NCBI GenBank assembly: GCA_900498245.1
Contig: LS998015.1
Coordinates: 614,467-646,061 of the forward strand
DNA length: 31,595 nucleotides
Source of the DNA: Candidatus Zixiibacteriota bacterium
GTDB lineage: Bacteria; Zixibacteria; MSB-5A5; GN15; PGXB01
Reading direction: 5' to 3'
The stretch's first letter is position 1; every line of letters begins with the position of its first letter. The translations under genes were made by a program, and so were the position numbers. Positions 26,255 through 31,595 of the stretch are shown here, piece after piece. The notes beneath the pieces were generated by a model, which searched no databases, had not been told where the DNA came from, and worked only from the letters and a program-made list of their open reading frames with translations.

Positions 26255-26282
26255 TTTGGAGGGCGGTTTTGGGCCCGCCAAA
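26255..26282. repeat. Hairpin in the gap before the aminotransferase
   Basis: TTTGGAGGGC (26255-26264) pairs with GCCCGCCAAA (26273-26282) with one mismatch, loop eight bases. No T-run follows, so it is a poor terminator for the preceding gene. The rest of the 26199-26352 gap holds nothing recognisable. Confidence 0.35.
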
Positions 26283-26352
26283 CACGGAATCAAAGACCTA
26301 TTTTTGGCTCTCAAAATCGCCAAAAATCTATATAAAATAAGCATTTAGGGGG

Positions 26353-26381
26353 TTGCCGAAAAGGCCTTTCGGTGTTATAAT
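26353..26381 (+). promoter_or_regulatory. Promoter of the aminotransferase gene
   Basis: TTGCCG (26353-26358, four of six matches to the -35 consensus) and a perfect TATAAT (26376-26381) are exactly 17 bases apart. They are followed by AAAGGAG (26404-26410) and ATG 26416. The leader would be about 28 bases. Confidence 0.75.
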
Positions 26382-26415
26382 AGAGGGCTTGGAATTTTCT
26401 TATAAAGGAGCAGTT

Positions 26416-27696
26416 ATGTCAGTCACCCTCAATAATAAAACCGCCTTTGGTTATTCGACTATCCCCGATAAACAGATTCTCGAAATGGAGCATATTTACG
26501 GCGCCAGCCATTATCGCCGTCTCGAAGCCATCGTCCGCAAAACTCAGGGCGCCTGGCTCTACACGCAGGACGGCCGCAAAATTCTCGATTGCCTCGCCGC
26601 GTACAGCGCCGCCAACGCCGGACATCATCATCCCAAAATTGTCGCCGCGCTGGTCAAGGCGCTGCAGGAAGGGTACGGCTCGGTCATTTCCAATGTGGTT
26701 TATACCGATGTCCTCGGCCTTTTCCTGAAACGGGTCGCCGAATTTGTCCCGCAGATGGGGCCGCGGTTCGGCCATAACGGCAACAAGGTTCTGCCGAAAA
26801 ACGGCGGGGTGGAATCGGTCGAGACCGCCATCAAACTGGCGCGCTATTTCGGCTATAAAGAAAAAGGGATTCCCGACGGCAAGCAGGAAATTATCGTCTA
26901 TGAAAACAATTTCCACGGCCGGATGATCACGGTCATATCTTTTTCCACCAGCCCGAAGTACAAAGAAGGTTTCGGGCCGCTCACGCCGGGATTCAAAGTG
27001 GCGCGGTACGGCAGTCTCGAGGAGACCGAAAAACTTATCAACCCCAATACCTGCGGCATTCTGGTGGAGCCGATGCAGGGCGAGGGTGGGATGTATCAGC
27101 CGCCGAAAGGATTTTTGAAGGGCCTGCGGGAACTGGCCGACAAGCACAACCTGATGCTGATATTCGACGAGATCCAGGTCGGGATGGGGCGGACCGGCAA
27201 AAAATTATGTTTCGAGCATGAAAACGTGATTCCCGATGCCGTCATTCTCGGCAAGGCGATCGCCGGCGGGATGGTGCCGGTTTCGGTTCTGGTCACCAAC
27301 ACCTCCCTGATGGATATGGCGTTCAAGCCGGGATCCGACGGATCCACGTTCGGCGGGTATCCTTTGGCGTGCGTGGCGGGGCTGGCGGCGCTCGATGTTT
27401 TCGAGGACGAGCATCTGGCGGAGCGGTCGGCGGCCACGGGGAAGATTCTCAAGAAGAAAATACTCGATGTGGCCTCCCGCAGTCCGCATGTGAAAGAGGT
27501 GCGGGGCGAAGGGCTATTTATCGGGATCGAGGTCAAGAACGGCGATGCCATGGTCTTCTGCGAGAAACTTCTGGGCTACGACATGCTCTGCAACGACAGC
27601 CATCATCATACGATCCGGATTTCGCCGCCGCTGATTATCAACGACGACGAGGTGGAATATATAGTCGAGCGGCTGGAGAAGGTGCTGGTGGATTAG
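26416..27696 (+). CDS. rocD: Ornithine aminotransferase-like PLP enzyme
   Basis: A 426-residue class III aminotransferase. It follows ornithine-oxoacid transaminases closely: LDCLAAYSAANAGHHHPKI, VLPKNGGVESVETAIKLAR, YENNFHGRMITVISFS, FGPLTPGF, EPMQGEGGMY, FDEIQVGMGRTG, and PLP-binding Lys280 in LGKAIAGGMVPVSV, then GSTFGGYPLA. It would interconvert ornithine and glutamate semialdehyde, linking arginine and proline metabolism. One departure is NGG where the family usually has NTG before AEAVE. ATG 26416 was chosen for AAAGGAG five bases upstream; an in-frame TTG at 26353 is the -35 element of the promoter. A terminator follows at 27792. A different omega-amino substrate is possible. Confidence 0.8.
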   Translation: MSVTLNNKTAFGYSTIPDKQILEMEHIYGASHYRRLEAIVRKTQGAWLYTQDGRKILDCLAAYSAANAGHHHPKIVAALVKALQEGYGSVISNVVYTDVLGLFLKRVAEFVPQMGPRFGHNGNKVLPKNGGVESVETAIKLARYFGYKEKGIPDGKQEIIVYENNFHGRMITVISFSTSPKYKEGFGPLTPGFKVARYGSLEETEKLINPNTCGILVEPMQGEGGMYQPPKGFLKGLRELADKHNLMLIFDEIQVGMGRTGKKLCFEHENVIPDAVILGKAIAGGMVPVSVLVTNTSLMDMAFKPGSDGSTFGGYPLACVAGLAALDVFEDEHLAERSAATGKILKKKILDVASRSPHVKEVRGEGLFIGIEVKNGDAMVFCEKLLGYDMLCNDSHHHTIRISPPLIINDDEVEYIVERLEKVLVD

Positions 27697-27710
27697 CCCC
27701 GGCCCATATT

Positions 27711-27740
27711 GTGCGCGGCAGATGTCCACATCTGCCCGAG
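27711..27740 (-). repeat. REP-like palindromic repeat, copy 1
   Basis: Starts GTGCGCGGCAGATGTCC and continues ACATCTGCCCGAG, with GGCAGATGT/ACATCTGCC as perfect nine-base arms. Identical to the copy at 29832, and present in reverse orientation downstream of the transposase gene. Strand is given as minus relative to the downstream copies. Confidence 0.85.
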
Positions 27741-27791
27741 GGCTGATATAAAGAACTGAAGAAAAGCAACCCACTCTTAGATACCTCTCAT

Positions 27792-27823
27792 GCCCCGGCG
27801 CTTTGCAGTGCCGGGGCTTTTTT
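27792..27823 (+). terminator. Intrinsic terminator after the aminotransferase gene
   Basis: GCCCCGGC (27792-27799) pairs with GCCGGGGC (27810-27817), loop ten bases, followed directly by six T. A strong rho-independent terminator for the plus-strand aminotransferase transcript; the REP-like copy 1 lies between it and the gene. Confidence 0.9.
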
Positions 27824-27890
27824 GCGCATTGATGGGAAGAATCTTAAGGAGCCAGATTGACTTAGGGGGCGTTAATTTAAGGAAAACCGG

Positions 27891-28337
27891 CTAATTGGCT
27901 GCACCAATAAGCCCTTTTCTCAAAGGCAAAACCAATGATGGCAATCCCATTTTTGAAATAGTCGAATTGACTAATTCTCGAAAATATGGAAACGTCTGAA
28001 GTGGTAGGCTCAATTTGTTGAATATTTCAAAAAACTCCGTTGGTACATTTTCATTTATCTTAAATACCACTAAATATTTGGCAGATAAATTAAAAATTGT
28101 TCGATTTTTCGATTTGGCCTTTAAGGTATATGTTACTTCGATATATATTTTGTCTTCCTGGCGCTCACGGATCGTAGCAGATTCAGAAAATTCAAATTCT
28201 GCCGGACTTGGAAATATATTGTTATGTAATTCAGTTCTTAAATTCTTCAAGTATATATCGCAAATATCAGTTTGCTTCAGGTATTCGTTATACTCGCTCG
28301 GTGGTATGACTTTTTTTTCAGTTGATTCCATTTTCAC
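27891..28337 (-). CDS. SecB-like chaperone of a toxin-antitoxin-chaperone module
   Basis: A 148-residue protein with the SecB fold. The middle strands (IYIEVTYTLKAKSKNRTIFN, AKYLVVFKINE) and the C-terminal signature FPYFREL then MGLPSLVLP (about 116-138) match the SecB end seen in relatives (FPYxRE, PPLxLPP). General SecB proteins are acidic and followed by protein-export functions, whereas this one sits in an AT-rich TA operon, the pattern of TAC chaperones that protect an antitoxin. GTG 28337 overlaps the antitoxin stop by four bases (GTGA); ATG 28331 with GGGG upstream is an equally good start. Last gene of the operon. Confidence 0.75.
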   Translation of the reverse strand: MKMESTEKKVIPPSEYNEYLKQTDICDIYLKNLRTELHNNIFPSPAEFEFSESATIRERQEDKIYIEVTYTLKAKSKNRTIFNLSAKYLVVFKINENVPTEFFEIFNKLSLPLQTFPYFRELVNSTISKMGLPSLVLPLRKGLIGAAN

Positions 28338-28867
28338 CCCGCCGCCATTTTATTTTTTTTCTGCCATGGTTTCGTCAAATCGTGATCTGTTAAATCATAA
28401 ATATTGCCCGAATCGAATGCCCCCTGACTTGCTGAACCACACTTTTTTAGTAGCTTACCCAACGCTTCTTCAGCCATATTCAAAAAACTTACTCCCGCAC
28501 AATATGTGTGTAAAACATTATTTATTAATTGATTAAGACTAATATTGTCATGTGCCGCAGTTTCAGTTAAAATTCTGTGAATATCAGGCGTAGTCCTCAC
28601 AATAAATTTACCACTATATTTCTCTTCGTCCTGCCTTTGTGGTTCATGAATCGCTATGTTGTTCTCATAGTAGTATTTAAACATCTCTGTTCTAGATGCT
28701 TCAAAGGATTCTATTGCCGCCATCTTGCTATTGCCGGTACCATAAATGGCATATTCACCTAGTTCCCTAGCGTAAGCCTTATAAATGTGCTCACCCTCAT
28801 CCTCTAACCTTATGACCGTCAAGTCATAGTCGAGGTTCAGATAATAATCAAGGCTCTTCTTTTCCAC
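28334..28867 (-). CDS. HicB-like antitoxin with C-terminal extension
   Basis: A 177-residue protein. Residues 14-77 fit the HicB partial RNase H-like domain (AYARELGEYAIYGTGNSKMA, IAIHEPQ), and residues 86-122 a ribbon-helix-helix DNA-binding domain (IVRTTPDIHRIL, ISLNQLINNVL). The remaining 55 residues (123-177), ending around Trp168 in LTKPWQ, belong to neither domain. In known TAC systems such a tail is the chaperone-addiction region that makes the antitoxin depend on its SecB. GTG 28867 has GGAG seven bases upstream and overlaps the toxin gene by 20 bases. The DNA-binding domain fits repression at the palindrome upstream of the toxin gene. Confidence 0.78.
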   Translation of the reverse strand: MEKKSLDYYLNLDYDLTVIRLEDEGEHIYKAYARELGEYAIYGTGNSKMAAIESFEASRTEMFKYYYENNIAIHEPQRQDEEKYSGKFIVRTTPDIHRILTETAAHDNISLNQLINNVLHTYCAGVSFLNMAEEALGKLLKKCGSASQGAFDSGNIYDLTDHDLTKPWQKKNKMAAG

Positions 28868-29174
28868 TTTTCTGCTCCAATTCTAAAAAATTTATGATGT
28901 CGATTATTGCAGGGTATAAATATTTTCTGAAATTTATTCTTCTTATTTGTGTTCTTTTTTTCCCATGTATCAAATGGACTCCAAAATAGCCGTGGTTATA
29001 TGTATTCAGCAATCCTCGATGATAGTATTTTACCTCCGACCCTCTTGTATTTAATTTCTTCTCTGCACCCAGCTCCTCAATTATCCATTTCTCAATTGGT
29101 GCATAGTCCAAGTCAGGACTCTGCAAATTTCTAAATTCCTCTAGCTGTTTTCTTAGGCGGTCGCAGTCAATCAA
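28848..29174 (-). CDS. Putative toxin in the HicA position, not a standard HicA
   Basis: A 108-residue protein, larger than the usual 60-80 residue HicA. It has an N-terminal helical part (RLRKQLEEFRNLQ, IEKWIIEELGAEKK), then KYYHRG, YFGVHLIHGKKRTQIRRINF and a final helix. The beta-rich basic middle and closing helix loosely recall the dsRBD-like fold of HicA, but the usual GSHH-type catalytic region is replaced by RGSEVKYYHRG, with His52 as the candidate residue. Many Lys/Arg suggest an RNA target. The start is TTG 29174, and no ATG fits. First gene of the operon, which is the order expected for a toxin. Toxicity is inference from context alone. Confidence 0.6.
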   Translation of the reverse strand: MIDCDRLRKQLEEFRNLQSPDLDYAPIEKWIIEELGAEKKLNTRGSEVKYYHRGLLNTYNHGYFGVHLIHGKKRTQIRRINFRKYLYPAIIDIINFLELEQKSGKEEP

Positions 29175-29216
29175 GCTAATTACCTATCGTCATAGTTGAT
29201 ACGAATCTTTATAAGA

Positions 29217-29236
29217 TGATACTAAATATAGTATCA
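29217..29236. promoter_or_regulatory. Palindromic operator of the TAC operon
   Basis: TGATACTA (29217-29224) and TAGTATCA (29229-29236) are perfect eight-base inverted repeats around AATA, and they cover the -10 hexamer of the operon promoter. A further half-site TTGATAC lies at 29196-29202. The ribbon-helix-helix antitoxin encoded downstream is the likely ligand. Confidence 0.6.
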
Positions 29237-29252
29237 ATATATTTTATGTCAA
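29225..29252 (-). promoter_or_regulatory. Promoter of the TAC operon
   Basis: On the minus strand a perfect TTGACA (29247-29252) and TATATT (29225-29230) are 16 bases apart. A second pair, TTGATA and TATAAA, overlaps it 18 bases apart. The operator lies over the -10 element, which suggests autorepression. Confidence 0.6.
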
Positions 29253-29554
29253 TAATTATTTCTCCTATAAAGGCGGCCCGTATAGTCAACACTAAATTGA
29301 TGTTAAAATTGTATTGAGGCAGATCTTTCCCGTTAAGTCCTTGTATATTAATATAATAGCCCGTCAATTTTATTTTTGGCACCTAGATCGCATCAATTGA
29401 ATAATGGCTCAAATTGGACGCCCCTTTCATTTGCTTGCATCCGCCATATTACCTAATTTGCTACCTTTCACCCGCAATATCGCTGGATTTTGCCTCCAAA
29501 TTCGCTTACAATTTCCATACCAATTTGATGTCTTTTTCTTGCCGTCCTATTTAT
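29253..29554. other. AT-rich non-coding stretch between the TAC operon and the truncated gene
   Basis: About 300 bases with no coding frame I can support, no palindrome of note and no clear promoter hexamers. Composition is AT-rich on the side facing the TAC operon, and by 29400 becomes more mixed. It ends at the AGGAGGA ribosome-binding site (29555-29561) of the next gene. It may be remnant sequence of the module's insertion site. Confidence 0.5.
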
Positions 29555-29566
29555 AGGAGGACAATT

Positions 29567-29875
29567 ATGCCCATAAGTGAAAGAAAACTTATCGCCAACC
29601 GGCTAAACGCCCAAAAATCAACCGGCCCCAAAACGGCCTGGGGCAAGTTCCGCTCCAGCCGTAATGCCGTCAAGCATGGCCTTTATTCCCATTTCAATAT
29701 CCATTATGCCCTTTTTATGGTAACTCAAACTTTCGGTTTCGATTTCCTTCTTGCCCTTTTTAAGCATATCCGCGCCCGCCACGCTCGGCATGCTAAAGAG
29801 ATCGGGCCCAAACAGCAAAATGCCCCGAAATGTGCGCGGCAGATGTCCACATCTGCCCGAGGGCCATTATGTTAA
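29567..29875 (+). pseudogene. Truncated gene with a conserved N-terminal HGL motif
   Basis: ATG 29567 follows a perfect AGGAGGA, and the frame gives 102 residues. The first 43 residues (ANRLNAQKSTGPKTAWGK, SSRNAVKHGLYS) are a widespread motif at the start of longer hypothetical proteins. After it the protein should continue, but the frame runs into the REP-like repeat at 29832 and ends with the residues CARQMSTSARGPLC, which are that repeat translated. The gene therefore seems cut by repeat insertion or deletion. A functional short product is possible but unlikely. Confidence 0.65.
29832..29861 (-). repeat. REP-like palindromic repeat, copy 2
   Basis: Identical over its whole length to the copy at 27711: head GTGCGCGG, nine-base arms GGCAGATGT/ACATCTGCC, tail CCGAG. 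It lies 60 bases before the transposase gene, in the opposite orientation to the copies that follow the gene, and interrupts the preceding HGL-motif gene. Confidence 0.85.
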
Positions 29876-29921
29876 ACTTTCACTGACACCAGTTGTCAGA
29901 GTCATAACCAATTTTGAAATC

Positions 29922-30440
29922 ATGGTAATACGCCGTAGATTATCTATTTCAGGAAAGGCATTGGTTTTTGTCACCACCGCTGTGGCCAATTGGCAACCAA
30001 TCTTTGCCGATCCGGAAGTGGCGGAAATCTGCCTGAGTCAACTCAAGGAATCGGCGCAACATTTCGGTGTCTCGATAGTCGGCTATGTGCTTATGCCTCA
30101 TCATTTGCATCTTCTTCTGGGTTTCCCTGATATTAGGAAATTGTCCAGATTCATGCAAAGTTTCAAGATATTGAGTTCAAAGAAGATAGGCGAACTGCTC
30201 AGGATGAAAGGGCATCTCGTAGGCAAAGAGAATATCAGTCTCTGGCAAGCACGGTTTGATGATCTTATTATCGTATCAGAAGAGCAATTTCGCATTAAAC
30301 TCAATTATATCCATGAAAATCCGGTGCGTGCCGGACTGGTGCAAAGTGCGACAGATTATCCTTACTCAAGTGCCGGAGATTGGATAAATGAGATTGAAGG
30401 GAGGATAAAGATTGATAAGGAGTTTGGGTGGACCAAATAA
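29922..30440 (+). CDS. REP-associated tyrosine transposase (Y1/HUH, IS200-like)
   Basis: A 172-residue single-strand endonuclease of the TnpA-REP type. The HUH metal site is His61-Leu62-His63 in LMPHHLHLLL. The nucleophile is Tyr129 in NYIHENPVRAGLV, the position of the catalytic tyrosine in the Escherichia coli relative YafM. The motifs LWQARFDDLII and TDYPYSSAGDW are typical. It would nick and rejoin the REP-like palindromes nearby. ATG 29922 was chosen; the frame is open upstream to 29751, but that part runs through the repeat and the truncated gene. No clear ribosome-binding site precedes it. All catalytic residues are present, so it could be active. Confidence 0.88.
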   Translation: MVIRRRLSISGKALVFVTTAVANWQPIFADPEVAEICLSQLKESAQHFGVSIVGYVLMPHHLHLLLGFPDIRKLSRFMQSFKILSSKKIGELLRMKGHLVGKENISLWQARFDDLIIVSEEQFRIKLNYIHENPVRAGLVQSATDYPYSSAGDWINEIEGRIKIDKEFGWTK

Positions 30441-30482
30441 CGCTCGGGCAGATGTGGTTTTGGCGATTTCCGGACCGCGCAC
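30441..30482 (+). repeat. REP-like repeat, degenerate copy
   Basis: It begins CGCTCGGGCAGATGTGG and ends CCGCGCAC like the intact copies, but the centre (about 30457-30474) is replaced by unrelated sequence, so only the head GTGCGCGG and tail CACATCTGCCCGAG remain on the reverse strand. It touches the transposase stop. It could be a recombined or decayed copy. Confidence 0.6.
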
Positions 30483-30495
30483 GGAATGGGCGGAC

Positions 30496-30522
30496 GGGCA
30501 GATGTGGACATCTGCCGCGCAC
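30496..30522 (+). repeat. REP-like palindromic repeat, copy 3
   Basis: GGGCAGATGTGGACATCTG followed by CCGCGCAC, the reverse complement of copies 1 and 2 except at the outer tail. Confidence 0.8.
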
Positions 30523-30590
30523 AGGATGGGCGCTTGAGTTCCCATGCTCCCCAAAGTCAGGAATGAACCCAGCAATGATGTCCAAAAACA

Positions 30591-30628
30591 TTTCCGTAAT
30601 CTGGAGTCCTGCAAATCATTACGGGAAA
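30591..30628. repeat. Hairpin in the non-coding stretch after the transposase
   Basis: TTTCCGTAAT (30591-30600) pairs with ATTACGGGAAA (30618-30628) with one bulged G. It does not share sequence with the REP-like copies. Bases 30441-30867 hold no coding frame I can support, only repeats, this hairpin and a possible terminator. Confidence 0.4.
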
Positions 30629-30668
30629 AGTGTCAAATTTGGGGCCCCGGTTATTTTTTCACAAAACC

Positions 30669-30736
30669 AACCCACCGAAGCACATTTTGTTATCATCCAT
30701 AAACTTACGCCTTCAAAAGGTGGGTTTGTTTTTTTT
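30669..30736 (+). terminator. Possible terminator with a long loop
   Basis: AACCCACC (30669-30676) pairs with GGTGGGTT (30719-30726), followed by G and eight T (30729-30736). The 42-base loop makes it weak, but the T-run is convincing. It could end transcription from the transposase gene. Confidence 0.45.
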
Positions 30737-30783
30737 CGCCCCTTGCGGGGTAACGGGTTATGGTGATTAATTATGATATGAGC

Positions 30784-30814
30784 GCTCGGGCAGATGTGGA
30801 CATCTGCCGCGCAC
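30784..30814 (+). repeat. REP-like palindromic repeat, copy 4
   Basis: GCTCGGGCAGATGTGGACAT then CTGCCGCGCAC: a full-length copy, reverse complement of copies 1 and 2 including the CGAG tail. It is 12 bases from copy 5 in the same orientation. Confidence 0.8.
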
Positions 30815-30825
30815 GATATCAGCGT

Positions 30826-30853
30826 CACGGGCAGACTAAAGTCTGCCGCGCAC
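30826..30853 (+). repeat. REP-like palindromic repeat, copy 5 with changed arms
   Basis: CACGGGCAGACTAAAGTCTG then CCGCGCAC. The inner arm is GGCAGACT/AGTCTGCC instead of GGCAGATGT/ACATCTGCC, so both sides of the stem changed together while the head GCGCAC stayed the same. This pairwise change supports selection for the hairpin shape. Confidence 0.75.
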
Positions 30854-30867
30854 AAATTTGGCGTTTT

Positions 30868-31305
30868 TTAGAAGGCGGCGTGGCGGAGGTTGATGCCGTG
30901 CTCCAGGTAACCCTTCAGGCAACAGAGAAAATCGGCCCAACCGAAAGTGTTGTCGGCCAGACGGGCAATGCCATGATCGTCCTTCTCCCAGCCATCCTCA
31001 ATAATCTCAACCCGCGTGACCGCCGGCGCGACCGACTCGAGGGAGATTTCAACGGTGGTCTCGTCGCCGGGCCCGCCCCATCTAAACGAAATAAACTTGT
31101 CGGTGATGACCTTAAGGGGGGTGACATCGGCTTTGGCGTCGCCGAAATCGGCCCAGCGCCAGGTGACGGTGCGGCCCTCGTCGAGGCGGCCGGTGCTGGA
31201 AGAGGTGAAATAGCGGGAGAGCTGGACGGGATCGACGATACCTTCGAAGACCTCATGGGGCGGTTTGGAGATTTTCATATGGGCTTTGACATGAAGAGGT
31301 TTCAT
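30868..31305 (-). CDS. AHSA1/SRPBCC family protein
   Basis: A 145-residue SRPBCC protein of the AHSA1-like group (Hsp90-ATPase-activator homolog-like). The N-terminal HMKISKPPHEVFEGIVDP and PVQLSRYFTSSSTG, the middle WRWADFGDAK and RWGGPGD, and the ending FLCCLKGYLEHGINLRH are characteristic. The ligand is unknown. ATG 31305 follows AAAGGAA; the same frame stays open through the tandem repeats upstream, but that part is repeat sequence, not protein. It reads towards the REP-like repeats, with copy 5 just after its stop. Confidence 0.82.
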   Translation of the reverse strand: MKPLHVKAHMKISKPPHEVFEGIVDPVQLSRYFTSSSTGRLDEGRTVTWRWADFGDAKADVTPLKVITDKFISFRWGGPGDETTVEISLESVAPAVTRVEIIEDGWEKDDHGIARLADNTFGWADFLCCLKGYLEHGINLRHAAF

Positions 31306-31375
31306 ATGGCGTTCCTTTCGGAAAAGGGGATTTATAGATATATACGAGGGAAGGAGGGGGGAAGTCAAGGGGGGG

Positions 31376-31595
31376 GCACCCCCAAACCCGAAGAGCCGCA
31401 CCGCCCGTCCCGGAGTTTGAGGGTGGCACCCGTAGAAGCACCCCCAAATCCCGAAGAGCCGCACCGCCCGTCCCGAAGTTTGAGGGTGGCACCCGTAGAA
31501 GCACCCCCAAACCCGAAGAGCCGCACCGCCCGTCCCGAAGTTTGGGGGTGGCACCCGTAGGGGCACCCCCAAACCCGAAGAGCCGCACCGCCCGT
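31376..31595. repeat. Tandem 62-63 base repeat, 3.5 copies, continuing past the window
   Basis: Units begin with GCACCCCC at 31376, 31438, 31501 and 31563 (spacing 62, 63, 62), the last cut by the window edge. Each unit has inverted ends: in the third, CACCCCCAAAC and GTTTGGGGGTG are perfect arms, and in the others one base differs. The inner part is GC-rich (CCGCACCGCCCGTCCC). So each unit is itself a hairpin. Confidence 0.85.

Larger units (their letters stand above)
29832..30522 (+). mobile_element. REP-associated transposase unit with flanking inverted repeats
   Basis: A Y1/HUH transposase gene (29922-30440) is bordered by the palindromic repeat on the left in one orientation (29832) and on the right in the other (30441, 30496). 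This matches a REPtron, in which a single domesticated transposase acts on its own dispersed palindromes. The outer limits are drawn at the nearest repeats and are not proven ends. Confidence 0.65.

Noticed and set aside
26353-26415. TTG start of the aminotransferase at 26353
   Set aside because: TTG 26353 is the -35 element of a good promoter, while ATG 26416 has AAAGGAG at the right distance.
28015-28536. Plus-strand frame of 173 codons over the TAC genes
   Set aside because: Antisense to the SecB-like and antitoxin genes, AT-rich and without motif.
29751-29921. N-terminal extension of the transposase
   Set aside because: This part translates the REP-like repeat and the truncated gene; the transposase motifs begin after 29922.
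30760-31560. Plus-strand frame of 266 codons at the right end
   Set aside because: Antisense to the AHSA1/SRPBCC gene and built partly from the repeats at both ends.
31376-31595. CRISPR array
   Set aside because: Units are directly adjacent and almost identical, with no unique spacers and no cas gene.
1-31595. tRNA and rRNA genes
   Set aside because: No cloverleaf or conserved rRNA segment was recognised in any intergenic gap.

Overview
The window reads as part of a bacterial chromosome: mid-GC, densely coded, with Shine-Dalgarno-led genes. It has no rRNA or tRNA that I can recognise. Lipoproteins with FlgD-like or Ig-like tails, two NtrC-type two-component systems, cytochrome bd, type II NADH dehydrogenase, a class II photolyase, a likely selenoprotein and a REP-associated transposase suggest an uncultivated or FCB-like lineage (for example Zixibacteria-type). 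That placement is inference, not something the sequence proves.

Layout. 1-2077: a RimK-type ATP-grasp ligase with a possible separate N-terminal partner, then a GNAT/C39-peptidase fusion. 2270-5330: a soluble histidine kinase and an NtrC-type regulator. 5462-7154: NDH-2 overlapping an ArsC/Spx-like gene with an in-frame TGA, a probable selenocysteine codon. 7164-7294: palindromic repeats. 7346-7840 (-): a lipoprotein. 7991-10824: a DUF523-DUF1722 (YbgA) / SRPBCC / class II photolyase operon. 10948-14134: a small membrane protein, a methyltransferase and a GT-C-like membrane protein. 14207-14761 (-): an AT-rich lipoprotein. 14844-17215 (-): cydBA with a clear sigma70-type promoter. 17367-19499 (-): secreted oligopeptidase B. 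19675-21522 (-): a three-gene operon of YHS-domain and Met/His-rich envelope proteins. Diverging from it, 21781-24215 is a membrane histidine kinase and a second NtrC-type regulator. 24230-27696: a flippase-like membrane protein, a secreted beta-propeller-like protein and an ornithine-type aminotransferase with its own promoter and terminator.

The last 4 kb is accessory DNA. 27891-29174 (-) is an AT-rich three-gene module in the order putative toxin, HicB-like antitoxin with a long C-terminal tail, SecB-like chaperone. This is the architecture of a toxin-antitoxin-chaperone (TAC) system, and a palindromic operator lies over its promoter. 29567-30853 holds a truncated gene that runs into a palindromic repeat, a Y1/HUH REP-associated tyrosine transposase, and six copies of the repeat (one of them upstream at 27711) that invert orientation across the transposase. 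30868-31305 (-) is an AHSA1/SRPBCC protein, followed by 3.5 tandem 62-63 bp units at the window edge.

The best candidates for new biology are the TAC module with a non-standard toxin, the UGA-containing ArsC-like protein, and the transposase/repeat system.
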